The translations under genes were made by a program, and so were the position numbers. The notes below the pieces were generated by a model that saw nothing but the letters and a program-made list of their open reading frames with translations, made no database searches and was not told the origin of the DNA. Below are positions 32,101 through 44,803 of a DNA stretch of 64,000 nt, piece after piece (position 1 is the first letter of the stretch; each line of letters opens with the position of its first letter). The stretch comes from Protonemura montana (Eukaryota > Arthropoda > Insecta > Plecoptera > Nemouridae): NCBI GenBank assembly GCA_947568835.1, contig OX387607.1:14027701-14091700 (forward strand), written 5' to 3'.

Positions 32101-35100
32101 TTCAAAATACAATCGGCCTAAAAATATGAATGTAATGAACAATTGTATATACAGAGGTAAATCGATTAAATTCTCTGTCCATAATATCGGCGGTTTTCCC
32201 CTCTCGCAGCTATCTTTGGTCAATTGCTTAAAGAATATTGATTGAAATCACTTGAAACTAGTATGATAGTTGCAAAACACATGCACCGATCTGAAGAATT
32301 TTGAGTCATATTTTTAGACCCAACAATACACCAACAATAGGTACACATTAACTGAAATGATGGCGAAATATTTTATCTTGAATCGGAAAAGAGTTTATAA
32401 TAAAAACTAATCTCTATTACCTAACCTCAAGTCTTCCTTGGACTGTCCGGGGAAGATATTTAGTAGTGCTGACCAAAATGGTAGGCACATGGGGATTTCC
32501 TGGGAACCGTATGGGGAAAGAGGGAAGATGTCATGGAATTTGTTTTAGTATTTAACGGATTAGTATTTAACCACATCAATGGATTCGTATTCTGATACAA
32601 TTCAATGGTAAGGTATTTATCTAAGATTTAACAACATTTTTCTTTGGTTGAGGAAATCCAGTTGAGGTACAAAACCAAATCACATCAAATATAAGTGCAT
32701 TTCAAAACTAATTATTTACCAAAAAAACCATCTCAGGCTGAAATAACGTACCATTGACAGATGAAATTCTGAGCAGCCTGGCACACTTTGGCCGGGTCTC
32801 TATTTTTTTTTTTTTTTTAAGTTATCTGAAATATCGAGGGACATTTTGGTTAGTCACCTGCGAGGTCGTTGACAACGGCGAAGGTCATGACTAGGCTGGC
32901 GACTAGAAGGTCGGCGACGGCGAGTGACGCTAGGAAGAGGTTACCGATGCGTCGTAGACCACGGTCCGTGTAGATCGCCACGCAGACCAGCACGTTGCCG
33001 GCGATTGACAGGAAGATCAGCAGCGACAACAGCACCCCTGCAAGACAAATGTAAAGATCAGCTGCTGACTTTTCAGCTGGTTTAGAAACCAATCTTTCGC
33101 AAACCAGGTGTTGGTAGGGTACTGAGGTAGGATAAACGTGTGACCGAACCGGGATACGAACCCCAAACCAGGTGTAAAATTAATTATTTTTGAGGAGAAA
33201 TCGAAAATGAGCGTCGATCCTTACCAAATTTCGACTCTGTCAAAATTTATTAAATTACTCTACGGTTAAATGGCGGTTTGTGAATAAGTAAACATGTAGA
33301 AATTGAAATTGAAATTGAAGAAGGTTTTATCCAAAAGAGAGGTCAACATCTAATTGCAATAAATTAACATTGATGAAATCAGGGCGCCTATTGCACATGG
33401 CCAAATTTAAAGCCAGCTATTTAATACTGGATTTGAGAATATTTTTTGACCCGTTTTGTTTAGCATCAGAAAATTTGCAAGCAACCAGCAAGCAATCTTT
33501 GCCAAATATCTTTGAAATCATTTCAAACTTTTTTTTGGAATACAGCTATGACGGCATTCATTCAAATAGCAGTGGTTTTTAAGTTTTTTTTAAACCATTA
33601 AATAGCGCACGTGCAAGAAACAAACTGGTTAATTTCTGACGTTGTAATTGATCTTACTACGCCCAATCAGTGCGTAATTACGCAGGAAAGCGCGAATTCT
33701 CGGTAACAACTCCCTGAAGTAGCACCATGGAGACTTGTACCATGTTTCTTCTCCTGGTCGCGTGCCATCAATCACTGCTCTGGGGTTCTTAATGGCGCAC
33801 GGGGAGGACATGGAGCTAGTTCGAGACTCCGTACCAGCGTACCGAGACGGTACGCTTCGCGGGGCGTACTTATCTCATTGGGGGTTTAACGAACCACCCT
33901 TCGTCCTAGCAGTAATATGGATCACCTAATGCCGTGAGCAATTGGTTTTGTAGATTTTTTTTTATTTGTGGTGTTTAACGACGCACTGTTTTGACATCTG
34001 GCCATGCGGCACTGGTCTAATTGCGTCGGTGATTAAGTGGATGATGATGAGGATGATGATGAAATTAACCTAGCCTAGAAGGGAGGAGGGGAAACCCGGT
34101 GCCGGCACGTAGCCTACTTCTGTCGAAGAGCGCCAAGGGGACCACCGGCTTAACGTCCCTTCCGAAGGACGGTACAACGCGAACAACAGGATTCCTCCAC
34201 AAATGCATGTTGTCGAGAGGTTGATAAGCAAGGCGAATAAAGTTGCTGTACTAACTTTCATCCTTCTAGCCTCTCTCCCGAACAGAACTGGTCATGTGTA
34301 TAAGTAGAAAGATACGTTTCGGCATCGGGTTTCCTCTCCACCTTTTTAGGCTATGTAATAGATTCATCATCATCCACTTATTCAACGACGCCGTTGTACC
34401 AGTGCCACATGGCCCACAGTCCAAACAGTGGGTCGTTAAGCCCCACTAATCAATCAATCATGTATCCTATCCTAAGATCCCATCTCCACCCCTGCGAATT
34501 GCTGGGGTGACCGCGTGCCCGAATAACTCAATTGGTAGTGCACCCGACCGGCAATTGGGAAGTCCCGAGTTCGTATACCATTCGTCTGCAAATGAATCCA
34601 GCCTAGCTTACATTCGAAGGTGCCTAATAATAGTTGGAATAACTACCCAGGTATTAGATAACCTTTGCTGGTCATATTGACGATTTCTAACGTAAAATGG
34701 CTGAAAAATGATTGTTAATGATTTCGTGGTTTTCCTAAATCCTAGCCGAGCACTGAAAAGCTGTAGGCACTGCACTCGGGTATTTGCGAATTCGATGGTA
34801 ATACCTCTTGTGTGTTCGAAGCTTGAAGTGGTGCCTAGACGACGAGAGTAATTAATCATTCTGATAGGAAATGATTTATGTACTTGTAAGGGTAGAGTGA
34901 AATTGAATGTGTTCAGTTATTCTATAAAATAATTAAAAAGCGAATGCACTTCATATGCCGTTGCGTTAACCTAACCGTCTTGCGTGTAAGTGAATTATTG
35001 TCTGTATTTCTTTCTAAAATAAAGTGCTACTAAGTAATTGATGAGCTTTACCAGCAAGTAGCCAGACGGATGTGACGGGTAGAGGAGCAAAAAGAAGTCA

Positions 35101-36368
35101 GATGCAGGTCCTGCCTTGACATTTGAATGCCAACTTAAAAAAATAAAATGCTGCTTTTCGACAGATGTCACGGCCTCAGGAGTTTTTATGAAACAACTTC
35201 CGAGCCGTTTTTCCGGAAATGTCCGACATAAAACAGTGAAGCACTTACACCCTTCAGAGAAGAAACAAAACAACCCTCGCATGTCATCAGAGCATCAGCC
35301 CGATTGGTTTGACCCGGTAGCCGAGAGTCGGCCAAGGTCACGTGTGCCAAGGTCAATTACGTCAAGGTCACGTGCGACAAGGTCATACGAAGTATTTCTA
35401 TTTTGAAAAAAATATATATGCAAAAAAACTATGCTGATCTTTTCCTGAAACGTATAAGGTAATAAAGATTGATAAAAGAGTCAGTTTGAATCGGTCACGC
35501 TGTTTCCTAGGAAGAAACAGGTTGGGCGTCGATTAGAGTAATATTAATATTAATATTAATATTAATTGATTATTAGATTACTTTCAGGTGAAATATGTTA
35601 CCATATTATTACTATATTAGTTATTATATATAATTTATTAAATATTATATTATACAATATATTACGTTACCATATTATTATATGGTACCGGCAAAACGCA
35701 ATTGGTGTCATGAAAAGGTCTCTCACTAAACCAACAATAAAATGTAAGTAGTTTCGAGGGTCGCCTAACGGTACCAACGGTACTGCCATTAACTTCCAGG
35801 AAAACAAACGCGCCTGATGACATTGCCGTTAAACAGCTCGGTCTAATGCGCTGCGCCATATGCTTGAACCTAGGAGCTTCATTAAAACAAATACGTACGT
35901 TTTCATACCCTGTACCTACACGTGCAGCCACGGGGGTTTGGAAAATACAAATAGACCATTTTGCACCTTGCATGCCTTTACAAGGATGATTTCCTGAGCT
36001 CCCTTTCTCTCTCTCTAGTCTAGTCTCTCTTGTTTTTGTTGCAATTATTTAGACACACCAAAGCTGAAAATAATTGTCCCATGTTCTCCCATATCTACGA
36101 CCAAAACAAAAGAAACCATTAACTCAATAACGACGCAGCTGTTTCATTTGGGCTTAGTTTTCAAGACAAAACACGAGCGCAACCCCAAGATATCTATGTC
36201 GTCGTGGCAGCAAAGTCTGTCTCATTACCAGGTAAAGACGGGCTTACCGAAGATGAGGACGGTGAGCGGCTTCAAGGCGTCGTCCTCCTCGACGCTCAAG
36301 TCGACGCTCTGGGAGACGCCGTCGCTCTCCGAAGAGTAGGAGGTTGTGTTGGGCTCGTCTGACTCCAT
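29195..36368 (-). CDS. Dop1R1: D1-like dopamine receptor (arthropod Dop1R1 type GPCR), complete
   Basis: Coding exons on the minus strand: 36248-36368, 32858-33037, 30593-30722, 29195-30023. Phases (1, 1, 2) join to 419 residues from [10 protein letters not shown] to EDVSAL. A short N-terminus has one N-glycosylation site (Asn7). TM1 has GN55, TM2 Asp83, TM3 the amine-binding Asp117 and DRY at 134-136. TM5 has the catechol-binding Ser205/206/209, TM6 FLICWVPFF (Trp302), TM7 NPIIY at 338-342. Cys110 and Cys193 form the extracellular disulfide; Cys364/366 are likely palmitoylated. The third loop is Lys-rich (about 258-268) and ends [13 protein letters not shown], a Dop1R1 hallmark. The family couples to Gs and raises cAMP in neurons. 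The 830-base last exon holds TM4 to the end. The donor at 30592 (CCG|GTTGGT) is weak but required by frame. Octopamine-beta receptors are the nearest alternative; the sequence favours dopamine strongly. Confidence 0.97.
30055..30123 (+). repeat. 8-bp (CCAATGAA)n microsatellite
   Basis: Repeated CCAATGAA/CCAATGAC/CCAACGAA units in receptor intron 3, about 30 bases from the acceptor of the last exon. Confidence 0.85.
30890..31155 (-). repeat. Dispersed repeat with hammerhead-like segment, copy 2 (best preserved)
   Basis: On the minus strand CCTTTGATGAAGCAACAGGT followed by ATAAGTTGCGAAACG contains a perfect 5-bp stem (GCAAC/GTTGC) between TGATGA and GAAA, the order of a hammerhead core. Flanks align with 6590-6845 and 48655-48800. 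Confidence 0.65.
33095..33178 (-). repeat. tRNA-derived SINE fragment
   Basis: On the minus strand GGGGTTCGTATCCCGGTTCG matches the B-box part of the SINE at 23757-23850. It lies in receptor intron 1, 60 bases upstream of exon 2. Confidence 0.5.
33966..34304 (-). repeat. 5S-headed SINE, reverse copy, nearly full body
   Basis: On the minus strand it starts with the end of the 5S-head segment (ACACATGACCAGTTCTGTTC), then GGGAGAGAGGCTAG, the body with CCGTCCTTCGGAAGGGACGT and the tail CAGTGCGTCGTTAAACACCA. It is joined at its head to a forward partial copy. Confidence 0.82.
34305..34460 (+). repeat. 5S-headed SINE, forward partial copy (3' half)
   Basis: Matches the body from CGTTTCGGCATCGGGTTTCC through CATCATCATCCACTTATTCA to CAGTGGGTCGTTAAGC. 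It abuts the reverse copy, making a head-to-head pair. Confidence 0.7.
34512..34600 (+). repeat. tRNA-derived SINE copy
   Basis: AACTCAATTGGTAGTGCACC, GACCGGCAATTGGGA and GAGTTCGTATACC keep A-box and B-box positions. The acceptor stem does not pair, so it is not a tRNA gene. Confidence 0.65.
35331..35392 (+). repeat. Four CAAGGTCA motifs at exact 15-bp spacing (receptor intron 1)
   Basis: AAGGTCA begins at 35334, 35349, 35364 and 35379. The preceding base gives CCAAGGTCA, CCAAGGTCA, TCAAGGTCA and ACAAGGTCA, the extended half-site bound by FTZ-F1/ERR-type monomeric nuclear receptors. Two copies run into CACGTG (E-box). It may be a small tandem repeat or an enhancer. Confidence 0.6.
35535..35700 (+). 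repeat. AT-rich simple repeat (ATATTA)n and TTACCATATTATTA duplicates
   Basis: A TTAATA-type array at 35540-35567 and two copies of TTACCATATTATTA at about 35599 and 35667. No function seen. Confidence 0.7.
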
Positions 36369-36371
36369 TCT
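36369..36371 (-). promoter_or_regulatory. Probable splice acceptor one base before the receptor ATG
   Basis: The minus strand reads CACGTTCCAG then A then ATGGAG. A good acceptor so close to the start suggests that the 5' UTR continues in an exon further upstream, somewhere in 36.4-64 kb or beyond. Confidence 0.5.
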
Positions 36372-39110
36372 GGAACGTGGATAATGAATTGGGTGAATTT
36401 TGGGAGTGAAATCAGTTCGAATTTTGTGAGAAGGTACGGCACAGGAGTGAGATTATGACACTTTTTGCAATGAGATGAGATGAAATGAAATGAGATAGTA
36501 CTTATTTTTTCAAATCTAACAATGGAATAAAGGGAGGCGTTTCGTCCAATTTAATCTCATTTCACTGTAAAAAGTTGTAGGTTTCGTATTCTGGGAGGAT
36601 AAAATCAATCGCCCAATTAAATAACACCTGCTGCGAAACTCTAGTATATAAACTACCAAAGTATATATAGCTAACGCCTGTTTATGTATGATGGAATTAT
36701 TTTTTATTTATATACCTATTGCCTACTATAAATAAAACATTGACAATAGTCTATGGGTTTCGCACAGATCACGAGTACCTACGCAATTACACGAACAATA
36801 AGACAATAACAAAAGCAACAACTGAAAATAGCAAATTTTTCACATGTTTCAAGTTCTCATAAATTATAGCGCAAAATACAACATGGAAAGAGAGTCAATA
36901 TATATTTTTTTTAAATTGGCAGGTTTAGGAATTTTTTGGACTACGAAATGGGGTTAGACATTGCTTCACGGTGGATGTTACTTTAGAAAACAAATGAAAC
37001 CTAAGGTATATAAGGTATATAACTAAAAAAAGTGTCGTTACACACATTAACGACCACGTGAGAATCAAAACAGTTCAAAGCATTTATAAACAGTTTTCAA
37101 TAAAATCAAATTTAGTATGAAAACTCTTCAAAATGTCAATATAAATAGAATATTACAGAGCTATATACAGCTTTAAGCTGAACAATTCCAAACATCTACA
37201 GAATTTCAACGTAGATAAGACCGAAACTTAATCTGTCGTTGCATTGTAGCTAATGTAAACTGAAACCAAGTACAATCCAGTGAAATGTGATCCGGGTAAC
37301 AACCGGGTCACTTTGCCATTAAATTTCAAACTCACCGTAGATATGAAATGGCTTGTACACTTTGTACTCAGCGGGGCCCTAAACGTGTATATATACAAAG
37401 CATAAAAACTGATCCAATATATTTCGCTTTACTATCTAAGCTTCAACGCGGTCGACTGAAGTATGCCCTGTAGTTTTACGAGCGCGTGTTACTTTTGCAT
37501 CAAAGTTCCACGACCCTAGCGCTAAAAACGTGGCGCGGCGAGAGTTGAAAACACTTTGGAGCGACGCTGATGGATGAAAAAATACCAGGACAACCTAATC
37601 CCGACCTCAGCGTGCAGAACAGCGAGGTTTCTAGCATTCAAAGCGATGCAGCGATGTTGTCACGTTATAGCTTGGTGTACGTTGATGTATCCAGGAGGGA
37701 ATAGCAAATGTGAACATTTGTTGCGGAATTTTTTCATAAAAAAAAAAAAAAAATGCGCTTGGCTTGACTTGGTCCAAAGGGATGTCGTCTGACGGCAATA
37801 CAATAAATTGAATTTGACTGATTAAAGATATACTGCTTATTTTGAAAACATGTTTGCGTTTTTAATCTAACCGTACTAGCATTTGGCGGTGCTACCATGG
37901 TGCTACAAAATACGATCGGTGGTATTATTTATGTTACCCCGATCTAGAGTAGAATTTTTTAACAATGTTAGAGTTTGTTGATTTCAGCACCACTACCAAT
38001 CGGTATTACGGTAATACGTCGGTGTCAATGTCAAGAAGGCGTTACCGAGTTTTTAGATAATCACAGTGCAGTGAGGATAAAGCAACCAATTGGATGAAGC
38101 GTTACTGAAGTTAGCGTTACTAAAAATGCGACTAATTAATACCATGCCGCTCTAGGTCGGGGTTAATTAGCCAGTTTGCACAGTGCTGCTCAACCAAGGT
38201 TCTAAAATGGCCGCTCTAGGTAAGGCTACTTAGAACTCGGCTATTGGCAATGACGTTTTCGACCCCGTACCCGAGTAGTGAATTCGGGGCATTTCGTGCC
38301 CAGCTTGTCGCACGGAACGGGGAAGGCGTTTTGCCTGCCCGTCAGACCAGTGTGACGACGTCATCCGAGTACCTACAGTTAATCGAATTCCGCGGCGGAA
38401 GGGCGTGGTTGATGAAAATTGCAGGCAAATAAACGAAAACTAATTTGCTCTTTTGATTGAATGAGCTTGGTCAGGTGACCGGGCTATACCGCGGGCCAGT
38501 GCTAGTTAACACGCGCACGTGTTTTAAAAACTGAGAAATATTTAAGTGGAAAACTTTCAAACGCTTTGCTTTAGGTGGAACCAGCGTTTGCTGCAGAGAC
38601 TTTTCTTGGAAACTAATTTGATTTTAAGAAAATTCGTTGGTTCTTTTAAGTTGCTCATTGAGGTGTTCAAATTTCAGTTTTCTATTCATTTTAGGCAGGA
38701 AAAGGTAAATGAAAGAATATTTTGGGCCTTGGGACGCTAACAAAGTTGAGAAAAATTAAACTTTAGTTGCGTCGAAGTATGATCGAAATATCACAATCTA
38801 AAATTCTTTTGATGAACTATTTAGACAAAATATATCCAAGCTTATCGTAACCCAAACTTTGCAAGCTTCGGTAAGAAAACTAAAAAATCTAATAGTGACT
38901 GAAATCGAAGTTTGTCATGTTGATACTCTTGAAATCGTGTGTGAATACTAGCACCTTCGATGACTTTAACAAAAAAATTTGAAGAGTAACGGTATATTAT
39001 TTTTTAGACTGTATATCTAACTTTAGGACTAGTTTTGACAAAAACTTTTTAAACTGGATTTTGAAGAGTAACGGTTTGTATTTTCCTAAAAGAAAAAAAA
39101 CGAGCTAAAT
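36372..39110. other. Non-coding stretch upstream of the receptor ATG
   Basis: AT-rich, with GC-richer patches at 37480-37620 and 38240-38410 (the latter has a CRE-like GACGTCA). At 38950-39085 there are fragments of the hammerhead-bearing repeat family (GACTAGTTTTGACAAAAACT and AACTGGATTTTGAAGAGTAA). No gene supported; it may contain a receptor promoter or 5' UTR exon. Confidence 0.4.
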
Positions 39111-39119
39111 GTATCACGT

Positions 39120-39560
39120 TGTAAATAGTGAAATTGAAGTCTGTGCGTGCATGGTTGCTACACTCTCACCGTGACACTCCCATACATTGTCCCACGTGGC
39201 CACTCTGAAATATTGACCGCGACACGAACACGGATAGCCACTGGCATGAGGTGGCCACCATTTGACCGTCTCCCAACCATTTTTCAATGTGACAATTCCG
39301 AATCGTTTGCAGCGTAAAATATTCACGGACAACTCGTGGGCGCTTTACATTTATACGACCGACCGTCGCATGGACTGCCCATAAAAGTCGTACACCCGAC
39401 GCAAAGTTGTGCCCGGTGGTCACAAGGGTCTCCAGCGAGACCGAGGGCAACGGTGTCTTGGGAGTTGGCGATCGCACGCATGGACTTCATCTTGGCTCGA
39501 GACTGCCTCAATGTAGTTGACCTTGACAGGAGGCTTGCAAGTAACCACCGAGGCTAGGAG
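39120..39560. other. GC-richer island, unassigned
   Basis: Clearly richer in GC than its surroundings, with open frames of 60-100 codons on both strands that match no family I know. A perfect TCAAGGTCA (minus) lies at 39517-39527. It could be an unrecognised exon, a promoter or repeat remnant. Confidence 0.3.
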
Positions 39561-41040
39561 ATGTATAAGAGCGCAGGTTCAGAGACTCAAAGTATCTTTA
39601 TATGTAGCATATCTTTATAGAAAATCTTTTAATTATCTTCAGAGAATCTTTCTAGTCTATCATTGTTATTGCTTCTTAAAGTGAGCTTACTTTCAGAGCA
39701 GGTTTTTCAGGAAGGACCGACAGGGTCAGTATTTTATTTGAATGATTTTAATAAATGTAAATGTATTATATGTAACTACAATATCTACGTATGTTTGAAT
39801 GTCTGTTGCAATAATGTATGTTATTTGTTAAAAATCTAACTTTCAGATGTCGTCTTTTAGAATTTCCTAAACATGGTGTGATCTTAAATTCAGAAAGTGC
39901 ACAAATACCTGCCGTCACGCAATAGTAAAATCATACTTTGCAACCAACAAACTTAAACATAGAGCTGCGATGAAAAACTGGATTGAAAAATTACATCAAC
40001 AATTATTTGCATAATTTCTTTCCAAATGAACCCAAACGGCAATTCCCTAGCAACTGAAACTCTCTTACAAGCACCGGGTTCGATTTCCGATAAGGTGTAC
40101 ATTCCGACGGTGGACGCTTAATCTTTGGGAGCACCTTGCCGTCGTCAGACCCGAGCGGGCAGACGCCTTCTATAAAAAGAAGCACCAAGAACCAAGATGG
40201 GAATTATTTTATCTCTTTTAATATTGCTGCATGCTCCGTTCATGCCAATTAGTACCCATCACGCGGCCACAAGAGAATAATACGAATTACTTTGATAACC
40301 CTGGAATATTTTGCATTGCAAAACAAACATTATAATTATCCTGGTGACCATTTTACATTGTGTCCTTGCGGTGGACACGTCGACTGTGAAACTAGAGTAC
40401 TGAAATTTTGCTGCGGCTTATTCGTAAAACTGTCAGAAACAATAATAACTATGCATTTCGGCTTGACCTCCGAGGGTGGTGGAAGTTAGAGCTGGAAAAA
40501 TGAACTAAACACTTGTTTTTGGTGGAATTAGTTCCAGAAAAGTGCTGGTGGGATTTTTTAAGAAGGTCCTGACGTTTGTTTCCATCTTCTGCTGGAGTGA
40601 CTCGGGATTTTTTTTTTAAATTTATTTGAAATATAATAGGAGGGGGTGAAAATTTAAGACATTGGCTAAAGATAACCCCAAGCTACCAACAGAACTAACG
40701 GTCCGTTCTCCTATTGAAAAGATAAAACTAGATTAAGATTAAATCTAGATTAAGATAAGCAACTTAAGATACATTTAAAGATAAGTTTAAAAGGAAACTT
40801 TACCACCAGCTAAAGGGTCAACTATTTTGCAGCACACGGTCATTTTATAGATCCCCAACAATGAGAAAATGTTAACAGCTGTCAAACTTCGGTAACATTT
40901 GGTTTTTGTCATAGCGTCTTCCACTTCTCTACGTTTTTAAAGCTCACAGCTTCAAAAAGTCATCAGCAAATGCACCGGAGAAAACGAAAATGATGCAACT
41001 CGATCTTCATCACCGCTGGATACAAAAACAAAAAAAACTC
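39561..41040. other. Non-coding AT-rich stretch with a B-box relic
   Basis: A B-box-like GCACCGGGTTCGATTTCC at 40070-40090 suggests a decayed tRNA-derived SINE extending to about 40190. Nothing else recognisable. Confidence 0.35.
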
Positions 41041-41400
41041 GCGGAATTTCATAATTAATGTGCCACACGTCCACGACCCTCCCCTCCCCCGCGATTTCGT
41101 CACACGTCTTCTCAGCTTGGCGCGTCATCGATCGGTACGTCATCGATCACAGCCACTTTGATCGACTCTCCACGCAGACAATCTCTGTCAATCACAAGCG
41201 ATCAATCACCGTCTGGCAGCGCTTTCGAAGGCTGCAACCTGCACCAATTGCCTCCCGTTCATCCCACCCCGACATCGAACCCCTGACACCTAAGCGAGGT
41301 TGCCATGCGGGCACTTTCCAAAATACGTGGCACCCGTTTTGGGTTTTGGATCAGCGAATGCCTTCCAGCTGATCGTGGTGTTAGATGCTATAAAGGTCAA
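41041..41400. other. GC-richer island with repeated GTCATCGATC
   Basis: GTCATCGATC occurs twice about 17 bp apart (41128 and 41145). A 104-codon forward frame has no recognisable domain. Confidence 0.3.
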
Positions 41401-41727
41401 TTCAATAAAAGTGAATATATACATATGCGCTTTATTCTGGCTCTGATGTGTACAGTTTTATTAAAGGGAGTGCCACCAGCTCTGAAATGTGTTAAAAATT
41501 TGTAAAAAAATAAATTACCTTCAAAAATCCAAAATATTTTCTTTATACACAAAAAGGAATCATTACCAGCCAATTTCAAAATTTCCTGTCGTCACATTTA
41601 TTTTTATGACACTGGTTTCAAAAAGCAATTCCAGATTTCCCATTCTTCAAGTAGTTGTAGATTTCCCTCCGTGTGGCAACGTTGCCTAGACACTTCAAGG
41701 AGTTATCAAGGAACCCGTGAAGCATCT

Positions 41728-41800
41728 TCAATTTATTTCGCGTGGTGTGGGGCCCGGGACCCGAGTTCGATGCCTGGCCACGTGAAATTGCTACCGTCTG
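41728..41800 (+). repeat. tRNA-derived SINE relic (B box)
   Basis: GGGACCCGAGTTCGATGCCT is a good B box, with GCGTGGTGTGG upstream as a possible A-box remnant. Confidence 0.4.
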
Positions 41801-44800
41801 CCATGCTGATTGGCGGAGGTGAAAAACAAGGGTTGGTGAGGATATTTCTGGATTGTTCGTATCCAGTAGGCGTGGGGTCAGGTTCAGGGTTACCTATCGA
41901 TTGTTTTTCTCCTGGGATAGGGATCATTTTTGCGCATGGTGTTTTCTGTACTAGATTTTTAAATTTACATGGCATCTTGAATTCTTGGTTTTTTGTCCCG
42001 AGCAGTAGTAGCCAACCATAGTCTTAAATATCTAAAATTATCATAGAAGAAACAAAGTAGAGGCAAAGAAGACATAGCGTACCAAACTTGTTGTGTTCGG
42101 CTTCGTTCCTTCGGTAAGCCAGAGCCAATCGGATTCGCCTGTTTAAAAAAAAACAATCCAAAATAGGTTAGTAAAAAAAATGAACGAGTTTCTCGCCTTT
42201 TTGAAGTATCCAAAGTATTTGATTGGCTAGCCGTAAGAAAATATGTTCTGAACGAAACAATCTTACATTTATGTAAGCTTACTTTTCAAGTTGACCATTT
42301 ATGTAACATTTGTGTAAGGTAGTTAATGAAATGTTAACATTTACATTGCGTTTTATTTACCGCTGCGTTGATTGGAGATGAGCCTTCAGGGCTTTTTTGT
42401 CTTTTGTTACACAAGAAGTTTCAAAATTAGGCTACACTAAAAAAAAACTCTGGTGACCTTATCTGAAAACTTGACTGTTTGAGTTCAATTATGTAATCGT
42501 ATTACTCTTAAACGCACTTACTTCTGGGAAAACAAGTTGAAGTATATTTAAAAAATTATATCTTCTCCGTGAAGAGAGTGAAATTTACCAAAGAATTCTA
42601 ATCAAGTTATAGTCAAGGGCTTACAAATATAGAGCCATCAATTTCACTCCTCTTGTAGGGTGAATCCGAGCGGAAATGCTTCCGAGGAACTCAGCGTCAA
42701 GATGGTAAAATTCACGCCAGGCGTGTCGCTGGTAATAACACTTTGTGTTTGTTCAGAATTTAACGCGAAAGCGAACGTCTCAGAAAATATTCCATCGGGC
42801 CAAAGAGCCGCCGGCATCGAGGTTTTGGCTCCCATTAGGCAGACGTGGTCCTAAGTGGCAATGTCGGAATCTGCGCATAAGCATGAGAGTGGACAGCTGC
42901 ACTTGCCTATGTACACTTCTCACACCATAACATGACTGAATTTCAAGTGGTCATCCCATCTCGCTGTGTGAATAACATTTACATTTTCAGATCATAAGTT
43001 TAGATTTTGTCTCAGAGAGTTCTGTTACACCCTTACGCAAAAACGTTTGTGCATTTTTTTTTAAAGTGTTTAAACGGTAATTAAAAAATGTTTTGTTTTG
43101 ATTAGTGTTATTCTCGTCAGATATCCTCTTTTTTAACCCGTCGCAACTGGGCCGTGCCAACTCACATAGACATTTCCACTCCTTCCCGTTAGGTGCCAAC
43201 CAGGCATACAATTTCAATTCAATGCGATCAATTCGACAGCTTATTATTTAAAAAGTAAATATTGATTTCTACAAATGCATGGATACAAGCCCATTGATAC
43301 TGCCCGATTCACTCAAGTTTTTGAGATACCCTATACCTCTGTAAAGATGACATAGACATAACACTTGAAAACTCACAACAATATCCACATCCACCCCAGG
43401 GACGCTCAAAACAGACAGACAATCTGTTTTCTCTGACATATCAAAACATCCAATATTAACATTCACTTCTGTCTTCAAATCCCCGGTACGTCCCCGGTAT
43501 ATATGTGTATATATATATATATAAATAGAACTAGTGCGGGCCCCAAATCCTGACATGAGAATCAGATTAAAGTTTCTTTGGGCAAGCACCTCGGGCATCA
43601 AGTCGATTACCATTAGAGATCCGGGCGCCGATAGCGCTAGCTGCAGTTGCGGATGGAGTTCTAAGTTCTGCGATGAGATAGGGAAGAAACATCATGGTGC
43701 TACAGAGCCGTTCTGGAGCAGTGGTGGAACCATACCAGACGGTTCCGTTTTGCTGGAGTAACGATATTGGGGATAATTTGTCCGAATATTAAAGTGCCTC
43801 AGGGATGCCAGGGAATTTGGGAAATTAAATTATAGCTGCTGCCGGAAATGTTTTCAATGTATTGATATCTAAACGCTACGTTTGTTTGCGTTCTCGGTGG
43901 CTTTGTGGAATTGCTGCTAGAAATAATATTATGCAATTACGATGTGTGAATGTGGAAAATTGTGTAAAAAAAATCTCATTATTCAAACTGTGGAGGCTAA
44001 ATATTTTTACATGGAATGAACAGAAATTCTTAATTAAAAACATGCGTTTTAATTATTTCATGTACACTCATTGCATGTCTATGTACAAATATCTACACTG
44101 TAATTTGGCTCCGACCTATACCTAGGCTCGCCTATCTATTGTAAACTAAAAGAGCTTACTTGTACATAACAAAACCTAAACTAGTTGTTAAAAAAGTCTT
44201 CGAGAAAACTAAACATTTTTCAAAGACAATAGTACAAAAAATAAGAGTTCACGTAACGTAAGTTTTACTACATTTTTGATAATGGAATGCCTGTACACAC
44301 CTCGGCCTGTCCTAGCTTTTGTTCCCTATCCGCCACTGTCCAGTGGTGAGTACCTTCCCGTATGGGTTTATGCCAGTTCTGGGCATCCAGACCCATGCTA
44401 GCCTCGGGACTTTCCAAAGATGGGGCCATCAAAATCCAGAGTTTACGGCGCGTTGCACGGGAATAAGTTAAAAGTAACTTTTATCGGCGGCGTCTGGAAT
44501 GGGTTTGTGTGCTCTGGATTGGGCAGCCGCGCCGTCGGGAACGTCCGGGAGTGATTAGGGACTTGCTGGAAGTAACAACCGCGACGATTCCGCACTGTTC
44601 TGAGTGATGAGAAAAATGCCTGATTTTCCTTTTTTTTTTGTTCTGAATTATATGGAGAAATCCACGGAAATTTAATTTGTTGCGCCAAATAAGGTAGGCA
44701 CTTTGTAGCGTTGACAAGGGAGCGAAATATTTTCTTGGAAAATTTCTTTGATTGTTAGTTTAATGTATGTTGCTGTAGCCTGATATGGTCAAGAGGCTTC

Positions 44801-44801
44801 T
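41801..44801. other. Non-coding stretch
   Basis: AT-rich overall. Small GC-richer open patches at 42655-42850 and 43617-43761 match nothing known, and (TA)n lies at 43500-43525. No RNA gene seen. Confidence 0.35.
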
Positions 44802-44803
44802 TA

